A stretch of DNA of 64,000 bases from Gammaproteobacteria bacterium. GTDB lineage: Bacteria > Pseudomonadota > Gammaproteobacteria > Chromatiales > Chromatiaceae. The DNA lies in contig RZZN01000008.1 of the NCBI GenBank assembly GCA_009929855.1, positions 26,267 to 90,266 on the forward strand. The letters are read 5' to 3'. The notes beneath the pieces are model-generated. The model was not told the DNA's origin. It saw only the letters and a list, made by a program, of their open reading frames with translations, and did not search any database. This document shows positions 55,524 to 64,000 of the stretch, one piece after another. The first letter of the stretch is position 1, and each line of letters starts with the position of its first letter. Position numbers and translations under genes: made by a program.

Positions 55524-57098
55524 TCAGCGCTCGCGCCACACGGTGGTGTAGAGATCATGCCGGCGATCCTTGAGATTCTGTACCGTGCCTGAGTTGCGCG
55601 CGGCCCGCAGCGCCTCCAATCGCAGGTCGGCGAAGGCGACGGTCTCGACATTGGGCGTGGTATCGGCCGCGACACCGTCGCGCGCGAAGGCAAAGTCGCA
55701 CGGGGTCAGGATGCAGCTCTGGGCATACTGGATGTCCATGTTCTTCACGTTTGGCAGGTTGCCGACGTTGCCCGACATGGCGACATAGCACTGGTTCTCG
55801 ATCGCCCGCGCCTGCGCGCAATAGCGCACGCGCAGATAGGATTGGCGCTCGTCGGTACAGAAGGGCACGAAGATGATGTTGGCCCCTTGATCGGCAAGAT
55901 GCCGGCCGAGCTCGGGAAACTCGACGTCATAGCAGATCAGGATCCCAATGGGGCCGCAGTCTGTGTCGATCGTGTTCAAGGCGCGGCCGCCCTCGATGTT
56001 CCACCAATAGACCTCATTCGGGGTAGGGTGGATCTTGGCCTGCTCGTGCACCTCGCCACTGCGCAGACAGACATAGCAGATGTTCTCGACACGCCCATTG
56101 GGCATGCGGGTCGGGTGCGAGCCGCCGATGATGTTGATGTTGTAGCGCACCGCCATGTCGCGCAGGGCGGATTTGAGCGGGTCGGTGTACTTGGTCAGGG
56201 CCTCGATCGACTCGACCGGCGTGAGCTGCTGATCCTCCATCGAGAGCAGCTGCAAGGAGAACAACTCGGGGAAGACCACGAAGTCGGCGCGATAGTCGGC
56301 CGTGACATCCACGAAATAGCGGACCAGATCGGTGAACTCATCGAACGAGGCGACCCGCCGCTGCATGTACTGCACGGTCGCGACCCGCACCGTATCGGGC
56401 AGGCGTCCCCCATAGTTCTTGGCCCGACGCTCCTCTCTTTCATCCGCGGCGTTGGGGTTGCGCCACAGCAGATGCACGCCATACCCCTGCGAGTCCTGGT
56501 CCTCGGGAAGATAGCCGGGCAATAGCCCTAGGACCTCGAAGCCGTTGCGCAGCTGAAAGGTCAAGATGGGGTCGGTCTGACGATTCGCCTTGACCTCGAC
56601 CAGATAGGCCGCTGGACTCTCGAATCGATTCAGCCGTTTGGCGAGTGTCGGGATGCGCCCGCCGAAGACGATCCCTTTCACGCCCCAGGCCCGCGCCAGC
56701 TTGCGCCGCTCGCCGTAGAGCCGTTGGCCGATGCGCAGACCGCGGTATTCCGGGTCGACACAGACCTCCATCCCGTAGAGATAGTCGCCATCCGGATCAT
56801 GACGCGAGCCATAGCCGCCACCCGTGATCTCACTCCAGGTGTGGGGCTTGAGGGCGGTTTCACCATCGATCAGGAAGGTCGCGCAGTAGCCGACGATCAC
56901 ACCCTGATACTCGGCGACGAATTGGCCATCCGGGAAATTGTGGATCTGCCCCAGCAACATCGCCCGTGAATAGCTTCCCATGCCACTGTCCCCATAGACG
57001 CGCCGATCCAGCGCGCGGATCGCCGGGATGTCCTTGACCCGCGCCTGGCGGATGATCAAGGGGGGCTTGCGTGTACTGCTCTTGGCTTGAGTCGGCAT
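55524..57098 (-). CDS. GNAT acetyltransferase-nitrilase fusion
   Basis: The 524-residue protein joins two domains. Residues 15-200 are a GNAT acetyltransferase (VKDIPAIRALDRRVYGDSGM and the CoA loop YRGLRIGQRLYGERRKLA). Residues 235-500 are a carbon-nitrogen hydrolase with the Glu-Lys-Cys triad at VVFPELFSL, EQAKIHPTPNE and GILICYDVEFPE. Proteins of this layout are widespread in Proteobacteria and act on unknown amides. It is divergent to the quinone oxidoreductase gene and convergent to hsp20. Confidence 0.92.
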   Translation of the reverse strand: MPTQAKSSTRKPPLIIRQARVKDIPAIRALDRRVYGDSGMGSYSRAMLLGQIHNFPDGQFVAEYQGVIVGYCATFLIDGETALKPHTWSEITGGGYGSRHDPDGDYLYGMEVCVDPEYRGLRIGQRLYGERRKLARAWGVKGIVFGGRIPTLAKRLNRFESPAAYLVEVKANRQTDPILTFQLRNGFEVLGLLPGYLPEDQDSQGYGVHLLWRNPNAADEREERRAKNYGGRLPDTVRVATVQYMQRRVASFDEFTDLVRYFVDVTADYRADFVVFPELFSLQLLSMEDQQLTPVESIEALTKYTDPLKSALRDMAVRYNINIIGGSHPTRMPNGRVENICYVCLRSGEVHEQAKIHPTPNEVYWWNIEGGRALNTIDTDCGPIGILICYDVEFPELGRHLADQGANIIFVPFCTDERQSYLRVRYCAQARAIENQCYVAMSGNVGNLPNVKNMDIQYAQSCILTPCDFAFARDGVAADTTPNVETVAFADLRLEALRAARNSGTVQNLKDRRHDLYTTVWRER

Positions 57099-57431
57099 GC
57101 CGATGGCTCCAAAGGCTCGTTGATGACGGTGCGCGGCACAGGCTCGATTGTGTCGGAAGGCGCAAAGGGGCTAGCATGCCTGAAAATGCGTCCCTCTGGA
57201 GAAGTGAGTGGGATCGGCCTGGTCACCCATCAGTGACCCTGGAACGGCAAGCATCCGCCGTCCTGAAACGGATCGCCGCCCCGCGAGGTCGCGAGGCGAT
57301 GATCCCGATCCGCTTCTCCTCGCCACTGGGTGGCGGCGATCCATGCCGGAGCCAGCGCGGGCTGGATGGGGCTGATGGGTGACGAGGGGCGCGAGTGATC
57401 GACCAGACATGACTGCAAGAGGTGAACGTCC
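57099..57431. other. Divergent gap without a recognised gene
   Basis: The frames in these 333 bases are short and unlike known proteins. The gap separates the minus-strand GNAT-nitrilase gene and the plus-strand oxidoreductase gene and so contains promoters for both. I see no clear -35/-10 pair, repeat or RNA structure to report. Confidence 0.5.
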
Positions 57432-58430
57432 ATGAAGGCTATCGAGATCCGTGAAACCGGGGGACCGTCGGTGCTGCAAGCGGTGGAGCGGCCGCGCCCC
57501 GAGATCGGCGCGCCGGATGACGTCCTGGTGAAGCTCAAGGCCGCTGGCGTCAACCCGGTCGACACCAAGATCCGCAGGAATGGCGCGCTGCTGCCCGATG
57601 GTCTGCCGGCCGTGCTTGGCTGCGATGGCGCCGGCGTGGTCGAGGCCACGGGCCCTGGGGTCACCCGCTTCAAGCCAGGCGACGAGGTCTGGCTCTGCTG
57701 GGGCGGCATCGGCGGCGCGGTCGGAAACTATGCGGAGTACATCCTGCTCGATGCCGCGCTGGTGCAGGCCAAGCCGCGTGAGATCGGATTCGTCGAGGCC
57801 GCCGCGGCGCCCTTGGTCTTGCTGACGGCCTGGGAGGCGCTGCATGATCGGGCGCGCATCACCCAGGGTCAGCGGGTGCTCATCCATGGTGGTGCCGGTG
57901 GGGTCGGGCATGTCGCCATCCAGCTTGCCAAGTCCGCCGGCGCGCGTGTCTGCACGACGGTCAGCAGTCCCGAGAAGGCCGACTTCGCCCACGCGCTCGG
58001 TGCCGAGTATTGCATCAACTATCTGGAGGAGGATCTGGTCGAGGCGGTGATGGATTGGAGCGAGGGGCAGGGCGTCGACATCGCACTCGATACCGTCGGC
58101 CCCGAGGTCTTCCGCAAGACCATCCCGGCGATGGCCCACTATGGCGACCTGGTCACCATCCTGGATCCCGGACCGGACCTGGACCTCAAGGAGGCGCGTC
58201 TGCGCAATCTGCGTATCAGTCTGGAGTTGATGCTGACCCCGATGCTCCGTGATCTACCACGCGCGCGCACCCACCAGGGCGATATCTTGCGTCGCTGCGC
58301 CAAGATGATCGATCACGGTGATCTGCGCATCCATGTCTCGGAGACCTTCCCGTTGACGCAGGCCCAGGATGCGCACAAGCGGATCGAGGACGGACATGTG
58401 ACCGGCAAGCTGGTGCTGACCATGGAGTGA
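57432..58430 (+). CDS. Zinc-less quinone oxidoreductase/MDR-family enzyme
   Basis: The 332-residue protein belongs to the medium-chain dehydrogenase/reductase superfamily, quinone oxidoreductase branch. It has GVNPVDTKIRR (near 40), the NADPH-binding loop HGGAGGVGHVAIQLAKSAGA (near 155) and YINY-type INYLEED. It lacks the zinc-ligand pattern of alcohol dehydrogenases. Its stop overlaps a possible start of the next gene. The substrate is unknown. Confidence 0.88.
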   Translation: MKAIEIRETGGPSVLQAVERPRPEIGAPDDVLVKLKAAGVNPVDTKIRRNGALLPDGLPAVLGCDGAGVVEATGPGVTRFKPGDEVWLCWGGIGGAVGNYAEYILLDAALVQAKPREIGFVEAAAAPLVLLTAWEALHDRARITQGQRVLIHGGAGGVGHVAIQLAKSAGARVCTTVSSPEKADFAHALGAEYCINYLEEDLVEAVMDWSEGQGVDIALDTVGPEVFRKTIPAMAHYGDLVTILDPGPDLDLKEARLRNLRISLELMLTPMLRDLPRARTHQGDILRRCAKMIDHGDLRIHVSETFPLTQAQDAHKRIEDGHVTGKLVLTME

Positions 58431-58498
58431 TGGCGGGCGGTGCACAAGGTCTGGCGTTTTCCAAGCGAGTCGAGCGCCCGATGCTGTCCGGTGGAGCC

Positions 58499-59128
58499 AT
58501 GAGTGTCATGCCGATCAAGTCAGCGAAGGTGCGTTATGCCTTCGATCGTGCCGTGCGTGTCGCCATCCTCGCCGATACGCATGGTGAGCTGGATGCGCGA
58601 ATCGCCGCGTTGGTGGCGACCTGCGACCTGGCGATCCATGGCGGTGACATTGGTCAGGCCAGCATCCTGGCGCGGCTTCAGCCGGTGCTGGGACATGTGC
58701 TGGCCGTGCGTGGCAACAATGACGTCGCCTCCCGCTGGCCGGCGGGCGAGCAGTCATTGTTGGTGCGCATCCCAGAATGGACCGAGCTCGAGCTCCCGGG
58801 CGGGTGGCTGGCGGTGATCCATGGTCACCAGCACCCGGCGCGCGACCGGCATGCGCGTCTGCGTGGCCGCTTTCCGCGCTCCCGCGCCATCGTCTATGGT
58901 CACAGCCATCGGCTCGTCCTCGACCTCGATGCCTGTCCCTGGGTGCTGAATCCAGGCGCGGCCGGGCGTGCGCGAACTGGCGCCGGGCCCTCTTGTCTCG
59001 TCCTGACCGCTGATCCCCACGGCTGGAACGTGGAGTCATACCGCTTCGATCTGGCCTCGCAGCGCCCGCGTCGGCGGGCGAGTCAGCGGTCCGCCGAGAT
59101 CCCGCCACGCGATGCGCGCGTGACCTGA
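58499..59128 (+). CDS. YfcE-type metallophosphoesterase
   Basis: The 209-residue protein has the calcineurin-like motifs LADTHGELD, IHGGDIGQ, VRGNNDVA, IHGHQHP and YGHSHR with all metal ligands. It resembles YfcE phosphodiesterases. The start at 58499 has GGTGGAG 3 bases upstream; a GTG or ATG at 58427-58430 would overlap the oxidoreductase stop and is the alternative. The C-terminal tail is Arg-rich. Confidence 0.87.
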   Translation: MSVMPIKSAKVRYAFDRAVRVAILADTHGELDARIAALVATCDLAIHGGDIGQASILARLQPVLGHVLAVRGNNDVASRWPAGEQSLLVRIPEWTELELPGGWLAVIHGHQHPARDRHARLRGRFPRSRAIVYGHSHRLVLDLDACPWVLNPGAAGRARTGAGPSCLVLTADPHGWNVESYRFDLASQRPRRRASQRSAEIPPRDARVT

Positions 59129-59145
59129 TTCTTTGCGCTCAACCC

Positions 59146-59934
59146 ATGTCACAACCACCCTTGCCCCTCGTCAAACCCCCGAAATCGCTGCTCCGCCTGG
59201 TCGGACGCGCGATCGCCGACTTTCGCATGATCGGTGATGGCGATCGGATCCTGCTCGGTGTCTCGGGCGGCAAGGATTCACTGTCACTCCTACACATCCT
59301 GCTGCACCTGCAAACCTATGCACCGGTCCGCTTCGAGCTGATGGTGCTGACCGTGGATCCGCAGGTTCCTGGTTTCGATCCAGGGCCATTGCGCGCCTAT
59401 TACGATCGTCTGGGCGTGCCCTGGATCTACGAGCGTCAGCCACTGCTCGATCAAGCCAAGCAGCACATGGACGGCGATTCATTCTGCGCCTACTGTTCGC
59501 GCATGAAGCGGGGCATCATGTATCGGGTCTGTCGCGAGCAGGGCTGCAATGTCCTGGCGCTTGCTCAGCACCTGGACGATCTGGCCGAGAGTCTATTGAT
59601 GTCGCTCTTTCACGGCGGACAGCTCAGGACCATGAAGGCACACTATCTGAACCGCGAGGGCGATGTCCGGATCATTCGCCCACTGGTCTACTGTCGCGAG
59701 CGTCAGAGCGCCGCCCATGCCGAGCGCGCCGCGCTGCCAGTCGTCCCGGATTCTTGCCCAGCCTGCTTCAGCATGCCGACCCGCCGTGAGCACATGAAGA
59801 GACTCCTCGCCCGCGAAGAGGTCGGGCACCCGCACCTGTTCGCCAACATCCTGCACGCCATCAAGCCGATCATGACCGAGGGTGAGCAACCAATGCCCGG
59901 GATCCAGGCGGATCGGCGCCATCACCTTGAATGA
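59146..59934 (+). CDS. ttcA: tRNA 2-thiocytidine synthetase TtcA
   Basis: TtcA thiolates cytidine 32 of some tRNAs using a [4Fe-4S] cluster and ATP. The 262-residue protein has the PP-loop LLGVSGGKDSLSLLHILL (near 40), the CxxC pair FCAYCSRMKRG (near 118), AQHLDDLAESLLMS, and a further cysteine pair SCPACF near 202. The stop overlaps the sdhC start in ATGA, an unusual coupling of tRNA modification and respiration genes. The C-terminal tail is short. Confidence 0.95.
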   Translation: MSQPPLPLVKPPKSLLRLVGRAIADFRMIGDGDRILLGVSGGKDSLSLLHILLHLQTYAPVRFELMVLTVDPQVPGFDPGPLRAYYDRLGVPWIYERQPLLDQAKQHMDGDSFCAYCSRMKRGIMYRVCREQGCNVLALAQHLDDLAESLLMSLFHGGQLRTMKAHYLNREGDVRIIRPLVYCRERQSAAHAERAALPVVPDSCPACFSMPTRREHMKRLLAREEVGHPHLFANILHAIKPIMTEGEQPMPGIQADRRHHLE

Positions 59935-60584
59935 CCTCCGAGCGATCGTCCATGTCCGCCTCCATCGCCAACTCGCATTTCATCCTGCGTCGACTCCACT
60001 CGCTGCTCGGTCTGCTTCCAGTCGGTGCCTTTCTGATCTTCCATCTGTGGGAGAACTCGCAGTCGCGCTTTGGCGCCGAGCACTACAACGAGCGTGTCGT
60101 GGCCGCGCTGCAGGAAATGAACTATCTGATCCTCTTGGAGATCTTCGTGATTGCACTGCCCCTGCTGCTCCATGCTGGCTATGGCGTGGTGATCATGACA
60201 CAGATGAGCGCCGAGCCACTGCGTTACCCATATACACGTCATTCGCTCTACTGGCTCCAACGTCTCTCGGGGCTCGGCATCCTGCTCTTTCTGCTCGTGC
60301 ACGTGGGCATGACACGTCTGCTCGGGATCTGGGATCCGACGGTCGCCGCTGATCTCTTCAGCCACATGCAATCACTGCTCGTCCAACCTTGGATGCTCAC
60401 CGTCTATGTGGTCGGTCTGCTGTTGTCCGTCTTTCATCTGGCCAATGGTCTGGCCACCATGGCGATCGTCTGGGGCGTGACGGCCTCGGCACGGGCGCAG
60501 CGACTGTTCGGCTGGTTCTGCGTGCTCCTCGGCCTGTTGCTCGCTGCCTTGGGTCTGCACGGATTGATGGGTTTCTTGCCATGA
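59931..60584 (+). CDS. sdhC: Succinate dehydrogenase cytochrome b subunit (type B SdhC)
   Basis: The 217-residue protein has five hydrophobic segments and several histidines placed for two hemes (RRLHSLLGLLPVGAFLIFHLW, LLLHAGYGVVIM, LLVHVGMTRL, SVFHLANGLATMAIVWG). This is the diheme cytochrome b of B. subtilis- or Wolinella-type succinate dehydrogenase/fumarate reductase. The start at 59931 overlaps the ttcA stop; an in-frame ATG at 59952 is possible. Its stop overlaps the sdhA start. Confidence 0.92.
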   Translation: MTSERSSMSASIANSHFILRRLHSLLGLLPVGAFLIFHLWENSQSRFGAEHYNERVVAALQEMNYLILLEIFVIALPLLLHAGYGVVIMTQMSAEPLRYPYTRHSLYWLQRLSGLGILLFLLVHVGMTRLLGIWDPTVAADLFSHMQSLLVQPWMLTVYVVGLLLSVFHLANGLATMAIVWGVTASARAQRLFGWFCVLLGLLLAALGLHGLMGFLP

Positions 60585-62464
60585 CAACGCCTCGCGTCAT
60601 CGTCGTCGGCGGCGGTTTGGGTGGTCTCTGGGCGACCCTGCGGATCGCCGACGCGGGTTTTGCGGTCACGCTCTTCTCGCTGTTCGAGGTCAAGCGCAGC
60701 CACTCGGTCTGTGCTCAGGGCGGGATCAATGCGGTGCTCGATACCAAGGGCCAATACGATTCGATCGAGCAGCACATCATCGACACCATCAAGGGCGGCG
60801 AATATCTGGCCAATCAACCGCCGGTGAAGAGTCTCTGCGAGGATGCGCCGGGTCTGATCCGGACCTTCGAGCGCATGGGCGTGACCTTCTCGCGCACCCC
60901 CGAGGGGCTGCTCGATCAGCGTCTGTTCGGTGGGGTCAAGAACAAGCGGACCTGTTTCGCGGGTGCCAGCACTGGACAACAGCTGCTCTATGGCGTCGAC
61001 CAGCAGGTGCGCGCTTACGCGTCCGCGGGCAAGGTCGTCAAGCATGAGTGGTGGGAATTCCTGTCGCTCCTGCGCGACGGTGAGGGGGTCTGTCGCGGGA
61101 TCATCGCCATGGACCTCAAAAGCCTGGAGGTGCGTGCCTTTCCGGCTGACGCCGTGGTCATGGCCAGCGGTGGCATGGGCCAGATCTATGCGCCCAAGAC
61201 CACCACCTCGACCAACTCCACCGGCGCCGCGGCTAGCCGCTGTTACCAGCAAGGGGCCTGGTTCGCCAACGCCGAGTTCTTCCAGTTCCACCCCACGGCC
61301 ATGATCGGGCATGACAAGACCCGTCTCATGAGCGAGGCGGCGCGCGGGGAGGGCGGTCGCATCTGGGTTCCCAAGGACCCTGGCGATACCCGCCCGCCCA
61401 AGACCATCCCGGAGTCCGACCGGTTCTATTTTCTCGAATCCTTCTTCCCGGCCTACGGCAACACGGTCGCGCGCGACGAGGCCGCCCGCGCCATCTGGCA
61501 TGTCACGCGGCGGATGGGACTCGGTATCGGCGGGGGCGATCGGGTCTATCTCGACCTCACCCATCTGGAGCGCGGTTTCGTCTCCACTCGTCTGGGCGCG
61601 ATCTTGGAGATCTATCGCAAGTTCGCGGGCGTCGATCCCATTGCCGAACCGATGGAGATCTTTCCCGCCGCGCACTATGGGATGGGCGGTCTCTGGGTCG
61701 ACTTCGAGCGCTCGGCCGCGGGTGGTCTCCTGGCCGGCAGCCCGCGCAACCACGCGACCAATCTGCCCGGACTCTATGCCTGTGGTGAATGCGACTACGC
61801 CTATCACGGGGCCAACCGTTTGGGGGCCAACTCGCTGCTGTCGGCCAGCTATTCGGGACGGGTCGCTGGCGAGGCGGTGGTGAGCTATCTCCAGGGGCTG
61901 GCGCCGGGGCGCCGCGAGTTGTCCCAGGCGAGCGTCGCGGCCGAGGTCGCGCAGCAAGCGGCGATCAACACCGCGCTCATGCGTGCCGATGGGCCCGAGA
62001 GTCCCTATCGGCTCCACCAGGAGCTCGGCGAGCTGATGACCGCCAAGGTCGGGGTCGTGCGCACCAACCCTGATCTGGAGTCGGCCTTGACTGAGCTCGA
62101 TGTCCTGCAAGCGCGTCTGCGCAATGCCAGTCTTGGTGAATCCAGCACCTGGATGAACCAGGGCCTGGCCTATGCCAGGCAGCTCAACGACATGATCGAG
62201 CTGGCCAAGGTGATCGCGGCAAGCGCGCTTGCGCGTGACGAGTGCCGCGGCGCCCACTACAAGCCAGACTGTGCGATTCCGCTCCCGGACGGAAAGTTTC
62301 CCGGTGATCCAGAGTTCGAGGAGTACCGTGCCCGCTGGCATGCCAACAATCGCCAGTGGCTCAAGACCACCATCGCCGAGTATGCACCCACCGGCCCACG
62401 GCTCAGCGATCAGGAGGTGGATCTCAGCCTCTTTCCGCCTCGTGAGCCGCGGGATTATCGCTGA
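60581..62464 (+). CDS. sdhA: Succinate dehydrogenase flavoprotein SdhA (type B)
   Basis: The 627-residue flavoprotein carries the N-terminal dinucleotide loop VVGGGLGGLWATLRIADAGF, the covalent-FAD histidine in KRSHSVCAQGGINAV, the catalytic arginine region SEAARGEGGRIWVPKD, and GGLWVDFERSAAGGLLA. The closest type is the B. subtilis/Wolinella group. It oxidises succinate or reduces fumarate depending on electron flow. Start and stop are fixed by ATGA overlaps and the next gene. The antisense frame over its whole length is a shadow. Confidence 0.95.
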   Translation: MTTPRVIVVGGGLGGLWATLRIADAGFAVTLFSLFEVKRSHSVCAQGGINAVLDTKGQYDSIEQHIIDTIKGGEYLANQPPVKSLCEDAPGLIRTFERMGVTFSRTPEGLLDQRLFGGVKNKRTCFAGASTGQQLLYGVDQQVRAYASAGKVVKHEWWEFLSLLRDGEGVCRGIIAMDLKSLEVRAFPADAVVMASGGMGQIYAPKTTTSTNSTGAAASRCYQQGAWFANAEFFQFHPTAMIGHDKTRLMSEAARGEGGRIWVPKDPGDTRPPKTIPESDRFYFLESFFPAYGNTVARDEAARAIWHVTRRMGLGIGGGDRVYLDLTHLERGFVSTRLGAILEIYRKFAGVDPIAEPMEIFPAAHYGMGGLWVDFERSAAGGLLAGSPRNHATNLPGLYACGECDYAYHGANRLGANSLLSASYSGRVAGEAVVSYLQGLAPGRRELSQASVAAEVAQQAAINTALMRADGPESPYRLHQELGELMTAKVGVVRTNPDLESALTELDVLQARLRNASLGESSTWMNQGLAYARQLNDMIELAKVIAASALARDECRGAHYKPDCAIPLPDGKFPGDPEFEEYRARWHANNRQWLKTTIAEYAPTGPRLSDQEVDLSLFPPREPRDYR

Positions 62465-62473
62465 ACACCGGTC

Positions 62474-63241
62474 ATGCCCAACACACACTCGATGAGCAAC
62501 ATCCATCTACGCATCCGCCGTCAAGACCGTCCGGACAGCCGGCCCTATTGGCATGAATTCGCGGTCCAGAGCCACGATGAACACAATGTGCTCTCGTTGT
62601 TGATGGCCGTTCGCGCCGATCCAGTCACCATCAGCGGCGAGCGGGTCGAGCCGGTCGTGTGGGAGCACAATTGCATGGAGGAGGTGTGTGGGGCCTGCGC
62701 CATGCTGATCAACGGCCGTCCACGACCAGCCTGCTCGGCGCTGGTCGCGGAGCTGCGCCAGCCGATCGTCCTGGAGCCACTGCCGAAGTTTCCGGTCGTC
62801 CGCGACCTCTTGGTGGATCGTCGACGCATCGATCAAGGACTGACGCGGGTCAAGGCCTGGATCCGCATCGATGGCGTCTGGGATACGCATGCCGGCGCGC
62901 CGCGCATCGGGCCGGATGAATGGGCCGCCAACTATCTCTACAGTCGCTGCATGTCCTGTGGCTGCTGCATGGCGGCATGTCCGCAATTCGGCGAAAATCG
63001 CGATTTTCTCGGTCCCGCGCCCTTGGCCCAGGTGCGACTGATGAACGCCCATCCGACCGGTCGTTATGACAAGAGTGCGCGTCTGCATGCCATCATGGCC
63101 GAGGGCGGTTTGAGCGACTGCGGCAACGCGCAGAACTGCGTGCGGGTCTGCCCCAAGGAGATCCCACTGACCACGGCGATTGGCGAGCTCGGGCGTCAGA
63201 CGACCCTGCAGGCCCTGATGGATCTCTTCGGCGCGGGCTGA
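62474..63241 (+). CDS. sdhB: Succinate dehydrogenase iron-sulfur subunit SdhB
   Basis: The 255-residue protein has all three cluster motifs: [2Fe-2S] in NCMEEVCGACAMLINGRPRP, [4Fe-4S] in SRCMSCGCCMAACPQF and [3Fe-4S] in CGNAQNCVRVCPKEIP. It passes electrons from SdhA to the diheme SdhC. The length and layout are those of the type B enzymes. It is 9 bases after sdhA. A second ATG at 62492 (MSNIHLRIRRQD) could be the true start. Confidence 0.95.
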   Translation: MPNTHSMSNIHLRIRRQDRPDSRPYWHEFAVQSHDEHNVLSLLMAVRADPVTISGERVEPVVWEHNCMEEVCGACAMLINGRPRPACSALVAELRQPIVLEPLPKFPVVRDLLVDRRRIDQGLTRVKAWIRIDGVWDTHAGAPRIGPDEWAANYLYSRCMSCGCCMAACPQFGENRDFLGPAPLAQVRLMNAHPTGRYDKSARLHAIMAEGGLSDCGNAQNCVRVCPKEIPLTTAIGELGRQTTLQALMDLFGAG

Positions 63242-63286
63242 GGCGGCGGGTCGACGGCGGTCCGCGTGTGAGCCAGTGGGTGCCCC

Positions 63287-63736
63287 TCAGCGGTCGCCAT
63301 CCTCCGGTGGTTGGCTGGAACTGATGACGGCCTGGGCGAAATCACGATCCGCTCCCAGGATGTGGTCGAGAATCCAGTCGCGGACACTCTCCTGCGCGGC
63401 TTCGTCGAGTCGACTCAGTCCCTCGGCCTGCCATTGGCGAATCAGATCGGCGTATTCGGCCATCAGCATCGCGTGTTCGGTGCGATGCGCGGCGATCTCC
63501 GCGTAGCCGATCGACTCCATGAGCTCCTCCTCGCGCTTGAAATGTTGCCGTGTCGACTCGCCGAGCTCGGACAAGGCATCGATGAGCGCACGACTTTCGG
63601 TGCTGAGTGCTGGGCGTGCGGTCGCATCGAAACGGGCGCAGATCGCCGCGAGCTGTTCGACGAGCGCGCGGTGTTCCGCATCCACCTCATCGATCTGGAC
63701 TGCCCAGTCGTCGCGCCACGCCATCAAGACGGTCAT
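63287..63736 (-). CDS. Bacteriohemerythrin
   Basis: The 149-residue protein is a four-helix diiron oxygen-binding hemerythrin. Ligands are seen at EVDAEHRALVEQL, RQHFKREEELMES, AAHRTEHAML and the C-terminal HILGADRDF (HxxxD). The ribosome site AAGGGGGG supports 63736. It converges on sdhB, with 45 bases between. In microaerophilic or sulfur bacteria such proteins store or sense oxygen. Confidence 0.93.
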   Translation of the reverse strand: MTVLMAWRDDWAVQIDEVDAEHRALVEQLAAICARFDATARPALSTESRALIDALSELGESTRQHFKREEELMESIGYAEIAAHRTEHAMLMAEYADLIRQWQAEGLSRLDEAAQESVRDWILDHILGADRDFAQAVISSSQPPEDGDR

Positions 63737-64000
63737 GGATACCCCCCTTCATCAGCGTGACCCAGGGCTCATGGCCTGCGGCGCAACGGTCGGATGCGTG
63801 CGTGCAGCACGGGACCGGCAAGACCACGCTGGCGCTCGAGCTGCTGTTTGAGCGCGGGCTGGATTTCGCTCAGCAAGCGCACCTGGGTCGATTGGAGATC
63901 ATCTAAATAGTGCCTGAAAGAAAACCCTAAAAAATCGCCGTCCCCCCGTGCTGCTGACCGAATTGCGACCATGGCTTTTAGCCCATTTCCGTTGCTCAAC
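63737..64000. other. Lower-GC window edge, possible mobile-element remnant
   Basis: From about 63905 the DNA is AT-rich (TAAATAGTGCCTGAAAGAAA, then CCCTAAAAAATCGCC). A minus-strand frame of 76 codons and a plus-strand frame ending at 63906 cover the area, but neither matches a family I know. The change in composition and the position after the hemerythrin gene are consistent with a transposon end. Nothing more can be supported here. Confidence 0.3.

Noticed and set aside
57171..57431. Short gene starting with MPENASLW before the oxidoreductase
   Set aside because: It has no recognisable domain, no convincing ribosome site and lies in the promoter gap of two divergent genes.
60434..62506. 690-codon minus-strand frame over sdhA
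   Set aside because: It exactly mirrors a verified flavoprotein gene.

Overview
The window is about 64 kb of compact, high-GC DNA carrying gammaproteobacterial housekeeping genes with no rRNA, tRNA, CRISPR array, phage or intact insertion sequence that I can recognise. The gene set (hypCDE hydrogenase maturation, a type B sdhCAB, two Mrp-type antiporter clusters, a CysB-like regulator, a LplT-PlsC-acyl-ACP synthetase fusion, bacteriohemerythrin) fits a Chromatiales or purple-sulfur-type bacterium. That placement is inference from gene content and base composition, not from a marker gene.

Layout: 1-2649 is the end of a hydrogenase accessory cluster (possible HupK-like tail, hypC, hypD, hypE). 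2721-8423 holds a small membrane protein, a DUF6544-like protein and a four-gene GldA/GldF/GldG/DUF4340 ABC exporter operon. mutM and lhr follow (8429-13839). 14030-18441 is a his operon (hisB, hisA, hisI, hisE; hisH and hisF are missing from it) followed by tatA, tatB and a tatC with an unusual C-terminal extension. Two regulators follow (LysR/CysB-like, XRE).

20303-37326 is dominated by two minus-strand multisubunit cation/proton antiporter clusters. The one nearer 27.9 kb reads E-F-G-A'(C-terminal type)-B-C-D-D-small protein-D and has three different D-type channel subunits and no full-length MrpA. The one starting at 37.3 kb is a classical fused AB-C-D-E-F-G set with a hyuA gene behind it. 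Between them lie a hotdog thioesterase and an orphan mlaC that overlaps hyuA tail to tail.

37456-41064 is purK-purE and a convergent DeaD helicase. 41.1-42.5 kb is repeat-rich: a seven-copy tandem repeat with a 23-24 base period, a polypyrimidine tract, a duplicated hairpin element and one secreted lectin-like gene. Then come an ABC1 kinase, a small (p)ppGpp hydrolase, a secreted rhodanese with a calcium-loop-like tail, a LysE exporter, a PEBP protein, a divergent TrpD-family enzyme with a stand-alone Lrp/AsnC ligand domain, an L,D-transpeptidase, a PEP-mutase-family lyase and a DCC thiol oxidoreductase. 51243-63736 carries the three-domain aas gene, hsp20, a GNAT-nitrilase fusion, a quinone oxidoreductase, a phosphoesterase, the translationally coupled ttcA-sdhC-sdhA run with sdhB, and bacteriohemerythrin. 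The last 260 bases drop in GC and hold no gene I recognise.

The most unusual items are the three-D Mrp-like cluster, the TrpD-family gene with altered substrate and metal residues, the TatC-FimV-like fusion and the tandem repeat. No computation or database search was run; family calls are from recognised motifs and gene order.
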